A stretch of DNA of 64,000 bases from Gracilaria domingensis (taxonomy: Eukaryota; Rhodophyta; Florideophyceae; Gracilariales; Gracilariaceae): positions 82,233 to 146,232 of the forward strand of contig VCMS01000250.1 of assembly GCA_022539475.1 (NCBI GenBank). The letters are read 5' to 3'. Position 1 is the first letter of the stretch. Each line of letters opens with the position of its first letter. The position numbers and the translations under genes were made by a program. The notes below the pieces were generated by a model. The model was not told where the DNA came from. It did no database searches and was given only the letters and a program-made list of their open reading frames with translations. Shown here in pieces: positions 33,781 through 44,210 of this stretch.

Positions 33781-34407
33781 GTTTTGAAAGCTTTCGAAAG
33801 GGTTCGTTTTGCAAATGGGTGTGGGTATAGGAATGAGAAGGATGTGATTGATGTTCACAAGGTGTTTCGTAGTATAAAAAGAGTCTAAGAACGACCATAT
33901 ACGGGTATTGTAGTACTGTTTTAAAACGTTACTAGGAGGAGAAGTTTTTGCATCGATTTGAAGTAAAGAAAGGATGATTTAGTCATAAATTATATGTACG
34001 GGTTCAAGTGGGTAAAGAAAACTGTAAATATCTTTAACATGAGCTTAGAAATCAAGAAGAGTAAAACAACCTCCATTATGGGTTGAAACCCATAAAAGGT
34101 TTACCTTACTTTATACGGGTGCCCCAAGTAATGCAAACGCTTAGTTCTTCAGAAATATCACAATTTTTGTACTTGTTTCGTTACTAGTATCGTGCACTTT
34201 AATGATATGGAATGACCATTTTCTATCTAGCAAAATCTTAGCGAAATATTAGTGATAAGGGATGCAGGATTTAAAGGGGCATATTTGAACCACAGAAGGA
34301 CGAACAATATAAGTAATGTAATAGGAACAGGTCATTTCGATAAAGTAACTTTTATGTTTAACTATCTCTAAAAGGTTTACAACACCGAAAAGTCATGTGT
34401 TCGAACC
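33781..34407. other. HAD-B/KPR intergenic region (B copy)
   Basis: AT-rich, no coding frame, alignable with 15252-15877. One short inverted repeat (GGGTTGAAACCC) near 34080. Confidence 0.6.
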
Positions 34408-35310
34408 TCAAAGCTGGGGGAATGGGGAGGGGGATAACTTTTCCTTAACAACGTTGACGTAGTTTGTATGAAAAGGAGCGGGGTCACCGCCTACAATGTT
34501 TCTTTCTTGGCGGGAAAAGTCGTAGAAGTACGCGTTCCTAAACTGAAAGTCGGAGAAAGAAGTAGGGAAGCCAACGAGAGTTTTCCCATATGCAAGAAGT
34601 CGCCCAACGGTCTCTTCCAGGTGGAAAGTAGTACCTGTCTTAAGCGAAACTATCTTCAACAGCTCTTTCATTATTGTGAGCACAACCGTACTGCACTCCG
34701 TAGCGACTACGTCCATAGGAATGAAACCTCTTGAGGCCCCGACGATGTTGAACGCTGATAGCCACACGAGCTTCTCATAATAGCTTACGAGAAATGTGTC
34801 TTCGTCGACAACCCCGCAAGTGAGACCCATAGACCTAAACCTGTCTGCAACGTTGGAGGCCCACTTTCCTGTTGCGACAGTGAGACCATCCGGACTTTGA
34901 GGAGTGACACCATCCTGCGGAGCTGCGTTTCTTGAGGGGACACCAACGTATAGGACAACTTTTGAACATTTGTCCACACCGAGCTTCGAAACCAATGGTA
35001 TGATGTCTCCATTCTGGAAGAAAACGAGATTCTCTCTGAGCGAATAAGGGCAAGCCTGAATTACGGTCTCCAGGGTGTTCGTTCTTCCACAAACTAGTAT
35101 CGGTACATCAGAAAGATGAGAGGTAGCAGCCATGCTGCAGAATTCGTGTGCGGAAATGACCGTATCTTCTTCGTTCGCCAGCATGGTACCTATACGCCCC
35201 CTTCCAACAATAACGGCCCGAGTCCTTCGGGCGGGAGATGAGGCCTGAGGGACGTCAGAGTATCTGGGACTCGGAGGCGGAGTCGGAGGCATGTCGCACT
35301 GGGAGTTCAT
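34408..35310 (-). CDS. Ketopantoate reductase-like dehydrogenase (B copy)
   Basis: 300 residues with an open frame. It differs from copy A by scattered substitutions and a 3-residue insertion in the segment HLEETVGRLLAYGK. GRGRIGTMLA, FFQNGDIIPL and EKLVWLSAFNIVGA are all preserved. Two independent full-length frames argue that the protein was under constraint until recently. Annotation as in 14358-15251. Confidence 0.65.
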   Translation of the reverse strand: MNSQCDMPPTPPPSPRYSDVPQASSPARRTRAVIVGRGRIGTMLANEEDTVISAHEFCSMAATSHLSDVPILVCGRTNTLETVIQACPYSLRENLVFFQNGDIIPLVSKLGVDKCSKVVLYVGVPSRNAAPQDGVTPQSPDGLTVATGKWASNVADRFRSMGLTCGVVDEDTFLVSYYEKLVWLSAFNIVGASRGFIPMDVVATECSTVVLTIMKELLKIVSLKTGTTFHLEETVGRLLAYGKTLVGFPTSFSDFQFRNAYFYDFSRQERNIVGGDPAPFHTNYVNVVKEKLSPSPFPQL

Positions 35311-35707
35311 TGCAAGTGTTCGAATGTTTTTGTGTGACGATAGAAATGGAAGATGGGGCGGAGAACTGCTGGGGTAAAGAGTGATACGTAAGTACAAACG
35401 GTTGGGAAGCGCAGAACGGGAACATGGTTCACTTTGTGAAAGTGAGCGAAATGTATGATATGTGATTGTACTGAATGAATGATAGGCCTTGTATGAGACG
35501 ACAAGCCACAAAGTGTGATGATGTTTTATGAAAGGTAGGTGGAAGAGTAGAAAGTGTGCAATGAATGAAACTGATTTCGAACCTGAGTTGTAAAGTAGTT
35601 GTAAAGTACGAGTTACGGGGAGCTTGAATACAGGATGAAAGGAGCCATTTTGGCTTCATAAATGAGGTGAACGGGTTTTATAGCTTCAATCGGATTGCCA
35701 TAATTAA

Positions 35708-36028
35708 AAGGATGGAGTTGGATTGCGCCCGAATATGTCTATAAAGGTCGTAGAAGCACTTATGAAGGAAGGAGTTGTAGACATGTTATTGTTGATGACG
35801 GTGGAGCCAGGGTTTGGAGGACAGGCGTTTATGGAGGGTGTTCTTGATAAGGTGCGACATGCAAGGGAGTTGTACCCAAGAATAGGGATACAGGTGGATG
35901 GAGGTATTGGACTGAGTACTGTGAAAGCAGTAGTGAAGGCCGGTGCAAACATTTCAGTTGCAGGATCTGCCATCTTTGGCTCGAGTAACCCAGCTCATGT
36001 CATAGCTGGTTTTCGAAAGGTTGGTTAG
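35708..36028 (+). pseudogene. Ribulose-phosphate 3-epimerase, C-terminal half only (B copy)
   Basis: Open from DGVGLRPN through LLMTVEPGFGGQAFM, YPRIGIQVDGGIG, AGANISVAGSAIFG to the stop. These are the second-half signatures of the epimerase, including the second catalytic Asp (VDGG). The 5' half is missing: upstream sequence is the promoter-side flank also seen before the 5' half in copy A. The fragment has no native start. Confidence 0.9.
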
Positions 36029-36089
36029 AGATAGTAGCATAAATTTATTGTTTATTACATTGTTACCTTTACGTGTTATCACAACTAAA

Positions 36090-36432
36090 TTCTCCGTCTC
36101 CATTGGAGATGTATTTCTCTTGTATCACAACCGGGAAAGGATGTGAGAGAACATAAATATATCCCCAGTGGACGCTGAGAGGGAGGATGAACTACTCTAC
36201 GTGCTATCATTGTTACCCATCCGGTGTCGAGTGGTGACATATTCTTTTTTTGTCACAACCCACAAAGGATGTGACGGAAGAAGAACATGCCCCCAGTCGA
36301 CAGAGGGTGAGCAACTCTAAGTACAATCACTAGTCCCTAGCTTGCCTCCACTGGCAATATCTTCCTGTTTTGCTATAACCATCGAGTGGGGTTATGGTGG
36401 AAGAGAAAAATATCGCCGGTCGAGGCGAGGTG
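36090..36432. repeat. Three related hairpins in series (B copy)
   Basis: Inverted repeats at about 36095-36183, 36222-36306 and 36344-36431, each with arms of 35-40 bases with mismatches. The three share a pattern (pyrimidine-rich arm ending in ACAACC or ATAACC, then a purine-rich return arm), as if derived from one hairpin. They lie between the RPE stop and the CC2 promoter. Confidence 0.7.
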
Positions 36433-36659
36433 GGTGGGGACTATGTGAAGAGGGGACAGAGAGATGGCGCTTAAATAGTGGAAGGTGCGGAGGTGTACAG
36501 TGGATGTTTTGGCGGGAAATGGGATGAGGGAAACAGGGACAATCATGGTGCTGGATATAGTCCGTGTGGTTGGACAGTGGGGGTGGACAGCACAGTTTAG
36601 CTCGATTGCACTGTATCGCAGCGGAAACTTCGATCCAACTACTACTTCTTTTTCTGAAG

Positions 36660-37213
36660 ATGTCGAACGGATACGTGAAGGATGAGGAGCTGTGGGTGCT
36701 GTTGGAGGGGGTGGTAGTGGTGTTTCGGTTGAGGCGATTTCGAGCCTGCGGAATTCGTTGTCGGTATTGGGAGTGGAGATGAGAAATCATGTGTATGGGA
36801 TAGTGGAGTGTGCGGGAAGGGAGGTTGGAGAGTTGCGGGAGGAGAATAGGGTTCTGAACGAGAGGTTGGACGTGCTGGAGAAGGAGGTGAAGGAGCTGTG
36901 CAAGAGGCAAAGATTGGTGGAAGAGGAGACGGTGAAAGGAGGTGTGGAGGGAAAGACGGAGAAGGGAAGTGTGGGAAGGGTGGCGGTGCAGAAGGGGTCT
37001 CCTGTGACACCGAAGACAAAGGGTGGTGGGGTTGGGGATGGGAAGAGCCGTCTGAAGAAGAGGCGTAAGGAGATGAAGAAGGTGGTGGAGGAGGTGCCGC
37101 GGGAGGGAGTGGGAGCTCCGGTGGTGACTGGGTTTAGGAGTGCGGCGGAGGTAGCGCGGACTGCGAAGGGGATTCTGAGGGGACAGGAGGAGAGAAGGAT
37201 GGGAGGGATTTGA
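36660..37213 (+). pseudogene. CC2 coiled-coil protein with internal deletion (B copy)
   Basis: Begins MSNGYVKDEEL like copy C, but about 375 bp are missing after the 16th codon and the frame shifts at the junction; the downstream part is open in another frame to 37213. See 55476-56405. Confidence 0.85.
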
Positions 37214-37650
37214 AGCCGTTTTGGGGCGAGGCGGGTATACGAGAAGGGGGAGAGTTGTGCACCTGACTTCTACAAAATGAACGCGTGATGGGCGAGAAAT
37301 GGGTAAATAGCGGGGTGGTGTGGACTGGGAAGAAGTGATGGGATGATTGAGGTGGGATGAGTTGCGATTGGCATTGCAACATGGGAGAAAATGGAAACGC
37401 AAACTAGCACGAGTGCAGTTTTGAGAGAGGGTCGCGGAAAAGAGTGAATGGGGTGGTGCGGCGAAGTAGAACCTCTACAAAAACTAGGGGACCCAAGCAC
37501 TAAACTGCGCGAAATGGAATTTAATATTCCAAAATTTCTTAATTTTTTGAGTGCCAGCCTCTGCTACCCCCTCGCGCGCCCCAAATAGCCCCAAAACTAG
37601 CTTAGTTTCCAAAGCGAACAGACTATATTCCACTTTGCAGAACACAGACG
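37214..37650. mobile_element. Right end of element B
   Basis: Same sequence as 56406-56872 and ends CACAGACG. The next base begins an R1 copy at an internal position of R1, so B is joined directly to C. Confidence 0.85.
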
Positions 37651-38070
37651 AAACGTTGCGCTAGAAAAGTCGAGGGACCTAGTAACTCGCAAACAGAAGA
37701 AGAAGCAGGAAAGGGATCGGTTTGATTACCAGCCCACCATCATCGTAAAGCACGAAAAGGTGTCGAAGCGAGAACTCACAAGCAAGGACACCAAGAATGC
37801 CCATGCAGCAAACATACCGGAAGATGCGATAAACGAGAGAGCAGCCTATGTCCCAACCAAGTACCAGAATCGCCTATCCCGAACAGCCAGAGATCGATCT
37901 TGAGAGACGAAATGAAATTGGTCGTTTTCCTGTATACGCAAGCAGAAAGTATCCATAAGTTAGTCAATGCTCCGTTGGATACAGTTGAAATGCGATAGAA
38001 CGTACCATTGATAAGAGCAAAACAGAAACGTTGCGCTAGAAAAGTCGAGGGACCTAGTAACTCGCAAAAG
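37651..38070. repeat. Two partial R1 copies
   Basis: 37651-37890 starts inside R1 and 37915-38070 is a second partial copy, ending where R1 meets unrelated sequence. Confidence 0.75.
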
Positions 38071-38330
38071 TAACCCAAAGCCTTTTTCCTGCCGTTTACA
38101 TGTCGCAGAGCGCGAAGAGACGTGGTGAGGATTGGTTAGTTTAGAACAAAGATACGTAGAAGGAAATGGAAGCACGTACGAAAAGACTGCACGGAAAGAC
38201 TGCACGGAATACATCCGTGAAATACGGATTCTGTCCGCTTTATGGAGGCGTCCGACGAGGGCGGAGAAAGAGAATGAGGTACGCTTCATGTCCGCTTAAT
38301 GGAATCCATTCTCAGCACGCTACTTCGTAA

Positions 38331-38396
38331 TCCGTCGTACTTTTTTCCGCCCTCGCACTTCGTAGCGAGTGCGAGGGCGGAAAAACGCACGACGGA
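38331..38396. repeat. Left-end hairpin h3 (C copy)
   Basis: Arms of about 29 bases. The inner stem (CCGCCCTCGCACT and its complement) differs from E and B yet pairs well. Confidence 0.8.
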
Positions 38397-38760
38397 GCGG
38401 AGTAGAACGCGAGGATGGCACGGATCACGACGGTAACAAAAGGTCGGGCGTCGGACGGGCGGGGGCGGCGGCGGAGGGAAGAGATTTATTTTTCTGTGCG
38501 AGATTGGACAAGTGTACAGCGTACAACGTTGGGAAACCACAGGTTTATAACCAGTGGTAGATAATACGAGAAGTACACCCTTGTGTTGAGGTTGACGTGT
38601 ACCTACGTTCCTTTTTGAACGAAAGCACGTGATTTAAACTCAAAATATATTCTCCGTTCTGAGCAAGACGTCGATATTGACTGTCGCTCGACCTCCTTCT
38701 CCCTTCGGACGCCCTTCTCTTGCAGTCTTTGTCGTCGTTTCTCGTTCATTTCTTCTTCCC

Positions 38761-41700
38761 ATGGTCTACTACTGTACACATAAGAAGCGTGGGTGCCCCT
38801 TCGTTACTCGCCAAGGAGTCTTATCCCTTCAACAGCATGTCAACCATTGCCCGTTTCGTCTGAAAGCAGCGCTGGAAGACGACAATAGCCGGCCCATTCG
38901 GATAAGCAAGCGTCTCAAGCTATCCGCGCCCGCGCCCGCATCTTCCGAAACGGTCAGTGCCCCTTGTCGCCTTCCCGAGCCTCCAGTGTCCGAGGACATC
39001 GTCGACCCCACTCCGTGCGCCCCTCCCATTCCGGACACTTCGCATTGTGTTTCTCCTTCCCCGTGTCCCGCGTCATTAGAGCGAAAACACGGAAGCAGTT
39101 CCCGCCCAGTGCCTTCTGAGGAGGCCCTTGGTGATTTGCATATGGATTATCTCACGGTTTGTCTGGCTTCAGTAGCTTCCAACCTTGGTCATCGTGAGGC
39201 GGAAGAGCTAATTGGGCTACTTCGGGACCCGCGATTCTCGCAAAAGCGATTCAACGAGACCATAGCAAGTTCCAAGCGCTGTACAGAACTGAAGAACGCC
39301 ATTTTCGAACGATACGCCTCAAAGGACGGTTTCAATCGCAGAACTGTCTCGCCAGAAGGATGTAAGTTCAGCGCCACCCTCTACACGAGAGACCCCGTTC
39401 AGACACTTGTGAAACAGCTCCAGTTTGCTAACAACGAAAACACATTCTTCCACCCTATACCTCAGACCCACTCCACGAAAATATCTCACCCCATGTCCGG
39501 CTCTCTCGCAAGAGACGCCACCTCAAAACTTAAGGAAATGGTCATGGGCTCTTTGGATAGTAGAATAGCGTGGTACGTTCAAGAAATAAGTTACAGTGAA
39601 TCTTTCGTAGGTCTTCTGCAGGTATACACCGTTAAGTCTTCAACAACTCTAAAGCAAACATCGATTACCGCCTATCCTCTTCACCTCATATTTCTCAACT
39701 TCTCCGACGAGCTTCGCCGTAAGTGTATCCGTGATGACCTCACAGTAGTGGCATACTTCCCTACCACACTGATCGAGGTTTACGCATCTGAAGCAGACGC
39801 AATGCCATTTGTTTCTAGCAAGTCTCTACGCGAGTCCAGGATGCAAATCCTTCAAGAATCTCTTCGTCAAGTCCTGGAGCCCATTCTAAATCTCACGCAG
39901 AAAGGTTTTCAGTTCATCGGCGAAGACAAACTAAGTCGAGTGTGCCATCCTCTGCTTGCAAGTTATTGTGCGGATATTCCTGAGGCTAAGGACATTCTGT
40001 CCATTCTTCATGGGACCAAAACGGAAAGCCCGTGTCATAGATGCAAAGCCCCTCGCTCATCTTTATGCAGTCCTATTCCCACCTCATTCAACGGACGTTC
40101 TCAAAAGCACACGAAAAGCATCCGAAAGACATACACAGCTATCTTGCAACATGCACAAAAAGACGAGGCGGAAAGACGTCCACGTCGTGCAAGGGAGAGG
40201 AGATCTCAAGCGCATACTCTGATGCGTTCAAATTCCATATCTCTCATTCCTTCGTTCCTCGAAACTTCCGTAAGCCTTGGAATCATCCCGGGATTGTCTC
40301 CATACAGTCTGTTCTCATTCGAACCATTACACAACTTGCATCTCGGCATCTCAAAGTTGATAAAAACGGCCACAATCGAGAGACTGCAGTCAGACACCCT
40401 GTGCACCACAATAGGAACATCTGCATCGCGTTCATTTCGAACGATACGCACCCAACTCCTCAACCATGCAAACGCAATTCTAGCTGCCATAGAACGCGAT
40501 TCTCCTGCCAAAGGTTTACATATCGATTTCTCCACGCAGGAGAAAGGCAAATCTTTGAATGGTATCTTCACGAAAGACGGTCTCAGTGGAATGCTGGAGG
40601 CCAAAAACTACAAGGCACTTGACATGGTCTTTCCCTTCATAGGAGCATTCTTTGACATATGATGTGGAGAACAGGACGTTGCCCCAATCACAACCGTTTT
40701 CTCTCAGTACTCGGACTTGCTTTCGACCTTATTCAGATACAATCGTGACCCGTATTGGACTGAAAGCTCTCTCCTGTGTCTTAGTTCGGAGATTGAAGCC
40801 TTCAAGCGTTCCGCAACAAAGACTCTGGCAGATTTTCATCCCTCCAGACTGGGAACTCTGAAGTTTCATCTTCTCGATCATCTCGTGGACGATATTCGCC
40901 GTCTGGGAAGTATCAAGTACTACGACGCAGGCATATACGAACATACACACCTGCTTTTTAAAAGACACTACAAAAAGACGTCCAGAAGAATAGCAACGGC
41001 TGTGGAGGAGACTATTCGCTCCATTGAGCACGGACATGTTAGAAAGCAATGGAATGGCAATACTCCTTACCAGCGTACTCCAGGTTTACCAGGAACTTCC
41101 ACACAGCTTCCTCGATTTGCAATGAGAGGGCGTTCTTTCACTTTACGAGCTCTTCAACATTGTGTTTCAAGTATGTCCAGTTCAAAAACATGGATTGCTG
41201 TTAGAGAGATGTTCTCAAGTACGGACACAAGGTCGATTCTTGATCAAATTGGTGAACAGGCCCTTCCTCCCTTCCTAAGTCTCGTGAAAGAAACACTGGA
41301 TGAGCACTCTATTACATACTTTCCAGAAAAGACAAGGATAACTCTGGTGAATTCGGCCCTCGTGAAAGGCGGTTTCGTTCCGACTCTTGAACACTTCGAT
41401 TCGTCTTCTAAGGCACTTAAGCTGAGACGACCCAAATACCCCATCATCCAACGTGTCTTCGCTTCTCCAGCATTTGGTCCCAGTAGAAAGCCAAAGTTTT
41501 CCACTGTATTGGTAAGCGGAGAAGATTCAGAGACTTGGGTTGCCCAGGTAGTCGCTCTGATTCGAATATCTCTCCTTGATTATGCACTTACCGCACCAGA
41601 GGTGGCATTCGTCCGGTATTTCGAGGTTTTACCCCCCGCAACAAACATCGACCACATATTGAAATGCATATCTTTACGGTGGGCTACAAACGATGAAAAG

Positions 41701-41940
41701 AACCACACTCTTCCGTTCCCTCGTCATTCCAAAGCGGAGACTATCGTAGAGTTAACTCCTTGGTACGGGATGGTTCCGGCTTCTGCACTACAGGGAACTG
41801 TCCATGTTGTTCGATCAAACTACCCTGCTCCACCTTTTTGTCCTCCACTTCAATCTTTTCAGCACCGATTCTACATCAATCGATTCTATCATGATTCAGA
41901 TGAAGGACCAACTGAGCACGTTGATCTTGTACAGCCTTAA
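38761..41940 (+). pseudogene. Plavaka-like transposase (C copy, one in-frame stop)
   Basis: One frame of 1060 codons broken only by TGA at 40660-40662, where copy B has TGC. The N-terminus (MVYYCTHKKRGCPFV ... HVNHCP) is a zinc-finger-like Cys/His set. The middle holds the Plavaka-type block: VYTxKSS, AYPLHLIFLNFSDELRRK, VVAYFPT, CHPLLASYCADIPEAKDI and SPCHRCKAP. This arrangement (Asp-Lys-Thr/Ser, nI..eiRrk, then CHP...D.PE and C.rC) is what I know from Plavaka/CACTA-related transposases. The Asp of YTDKS, probably a catalytic residue, is Val here (YTVKS). The ATG at 38761 is preceded by no usable upstream Met. The stop overlaps that of CC1 on the other strand. Confidence 0.8.
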
Positions 41941-44210
41941 ACATTAAGGGCTCCATCCTCTACATGTTCACCTTGCGGTGCCTTTTCTTGTGATCCTGTG
42001 TTACTTCCGGAATCGTTCATGTCCATTTCCTTGAACTCCATATCCCCTTCCTCGCATTCACCAACGAAGCAATCGCTAATAGACCCCAATCTTCGGCTCA
42101 CACTGTCAATAAAAAATTGTTCTTTCACAGTGAGGTAAAGTCTTTCGTTCGACGGCATTCGATATCCAAATGTAGCCTCTCTCATGTCATTACCAAGAAC
42201 CTTAGTCCAATCTTCCGTTGTCGTTCCAAAATTATGAAACTCGCTGGAATTCGTCCTCAAGACACGTTGCCTAACATCTCCCAGAACATTCTTTAAACAC
42301 AGAGGTAGCAGTTCGGCAAACTTCTTTCTAAACAGTTTCTGTCTCTGGCCACCCCTTGACACATCCGTACTTAGAAGGCTCACAACCGTCAACACCCAAG
42401 CGTCCAAACGTGCGAGCAACAGTATTGTGCCATCTAAAAAGGTGCCCGTATCCTTGTCTTCCACATCATACCCAATAAACTCCTTCAGCACTTGTACCCC
42501 GACACGGTTTCGGAAGAACAAGTCTTGATCTTCTGTCGGCATATCCTCGACATTGTCCGCATTGGAGTACTTTAGACGAACAAATGGGGCTTTTCTCCAC
42601 CATGAAGTGTTCGGTACACCATTTTCGTCAAGACGCAGTATGTTCTCCTGCGCTTCCTTCAACTGCATTGTGAGTTCGTCAGCATTCTCTTCTACCAGCT
42701 TTGTTCTTCTCCAAATCAGATCGTACCCCAGGAGCAGAAATAGTTTATCCCTCGTATTTCTCTTACGAACGCCCACGACGTCACTCATGGTCTGCCGCAT
42801 TCTCTGCCTAAGGCACATATCTACACAAAGTTCCAGTATACACCTGTCGGTAAGAGATCCTTTTCTAATACCTTCCCAGCTCAACTCCTTCAACTCGCTT
42901 TCAACCATTTTCTTCAGCAAAGCATCTGGCCCCCCTTCTACCGACGGTTTGAACATGCCAAAACTGCCCAAGAGCTCCACGGGGTTTTTAGGAACCATGT
43001 ATGAACCACCTTCCTCCGGCTCAATAAGCCCTTCCCCACTCTCAGTTGCGTCTTCCACCTTCTCGGCACGGTTACCCCAATTTCGGGTGAGCGACTCACC
43101 TTCGAGCCATAGCTCACTTGTTTCTCTCCTTGCCCACGTCAGCATGTTGTGATACACTGCTCGAGCAACCCCTCGAAACTCGTCGCACACCTCAATTTTA
43201 TGCTTCTTTCGACCTGTCTGCCCAGGTTCACCAGTACGTGTACTCCTATCTCCCTCCTGTTTCAGTGCCCCTCTTAGCCCTTCAATGACTAGATCCTTCT
43301 CTTCAAGCCTCTTTTTCAAAGCCGTACTCTGCTCTTGGGCGACCTTCACTAGAATTCTCCGAACCATCAAGTCCTCTTGTAGCGTCTTAACCTTTTCTTT
43401 CAAGCAATTCAGTTCATTTAAAAGATCAGGTCTGTTCATAGAGCTTGAATTCACACCAGTTTGGATATCTTCCGTTATTTCCCTAGCTTCTTCGGCGACA
43501 GGCCCCGGTAATGCCGCAGGATTCGGTGTTATTTCGTTATCGGAACTATCCTCATGTGCCATAGCCTTAGACACGAGAGGCTGCAGGCGTTCTGTGTCCA
43601 CCCTTGGCACGGCTCCGAGCTCCAACTCCCGTGTCTGTCCTCCTTCATGGCATGGTATATCAGATGAATTGGGCCTCGTACGAGCTGCAACGGCCCCCGT
43701 TCTGGAAAGAGGGGAAGGTCGAGGAATAACTCGTCTATCAGTTGTCTCTCGATTTCTTATTGTCTTTCTCCCTTGTCCGGACCCATTGCGAGGCATGATA
43801 CGAATCATAGCGGCCCCAGTTCTAGAAGACAGGGATGGACGTGACGATCTTAATATACTAGGGCTCTCACGACTTGTCGTCATTGTCCCTTGTTGTCCAG
43901 ATCCACTGGGCGGCGTAACCCGCGCCCCAGTAGCTCCGGTCTTCGATATCGGCCGGGGACATGAAGGTTTTGGTGTCATACGAACCTCTTCGGTTCCAGT
44001 TGTCATGCCCTCCTGTCCTGACCCGCTGGGCCGAGTTACCTCATCTTCTTGAGGAGCAGAGACAGATGCACGATTTGCATTATCGGCAGTTGACGGCACG
44101 ACATCGTTCGCTGATCCACGAATTCTTGACGCAATCCCGGAAGACGCTCCGCTGCGAGATGGGCGAGAGAGTCCTGTAGAAGGACGCCCACTGACTCTCT
44201 CCCGGGACAA
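41937..44210 (-). CDS. CC1: Ser/Arg-rich coiled-coil protein (C copy, N-terminus altered)
   Basis: 757 codons open. The first 260 residues are Ser/Thr/Arg/Pro-rich, of low complexity, and hold imperfect repeats around SRTGAxxxRxxP and GSGQ. A coiled coil follows (LLNELNCLKEKVKTLQEDL ... STALKKRLEEKDLVIEGL), then a basic GRKKHKIEVCDEF and a globular C-terminal domain of about 400 residues that I do not recognise. Copy D shows the native start (MGITPRKRNS at 60092). In C a deletion fused the CC1 codon region to the SET gene, so the Met used here is not the original start. Its stop overlaps the transposase stop by 3 bp, tail to tail. A DNA-binding accessory protein is plausible (inference). Confidence 0.55.
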   Translation of the reverse strand: MSRERVSGRPSTGLSRPSRSGASSGIASRIRGSANDVVPSTADNANRASVSAPQEDEVTRPSGSGQEGMTTGTEEVRMTPKPSCPRPISKTGATGARVTPPSGSGQQGTMTTSRESPSILRSSRPSLSSRTGAAMIRIMPRNGSGQGRKTIRNRETTDRRVIPRPSPLSRTGAVAARTRPNSSDIPCHEGGQTRELELGAVPRVDTERLQPLVSKAMAHEDSSDNEITPNPAALPGPVAEEAREITEDIQTGVNSSSMNRPDLLNELNCLKEKVKTLQEDLMVRRILVKVAQEQSTALKKRLEEKDLVIEGLRGALKQEGDRSTRTGEPGQTGRKKHKIEVCDEFRGVARAVYHNMLTWARRETSELWLEGESLTRNWGNRAEKVEDATESGEGLIEPEEGGSYMVPKNPVELLGSFGMFKPSVEGGPDALLKKMVESELKELSWEGIRKGSLTDRCILELCVDMCLRQRMRQTMSDVVGVRKRNTRDKLFLLLGYDLIWRRTKLVEENADELTMQLKEAQENILRLDENGVPNTSWWRKAPFVRLKYSNADNVEDMPTEDQDLFFRNRVGVQVLKEFIGYDVEDKDTGTFLDGTILLLARLDAWVLTVVSLLSTDVSRGGQRQKLFRKKFAELLPLCLKNVLGDVRQRVLRTNSSEFHNFGTTTEDWTKVLGNDMREATFGYRMPSNERLYLTVKEQFFIDSVSRRLGSISDCFVGECEEGDMEFKEMDMNDSGSNTGSQEKAPQGEHVEDGALNV

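Larger units (their letters stand above)
24535..37650 (+). mobile_element. Element B: forward copy with internal deletions
   Basis: Left-end hairpins, transposase, palindrome region, ParB-like 5' half, HAD-A, HAD-B, KPR, RPE 3' half, CC2 remnant and right terminus. Relative to C and D it lacks the transposase C-terminus, CC1 and the methyltransferase-SET gene (junction at 29105), the ParB 3' part with the oxygenase (junction about 31876), the RPE 5' half, and an internal part of CC2. The left boundary is uncertain because no terminus-like match is visible. Confidence 0.75.

Noticed and set aside
43285-44052. Plus-strand 255-codon frame
   Set aside because: Antisense shadow of the CC1 gene; Ser-rich only because CC1 is Arg/Ser/Thr-rich on the other strand.
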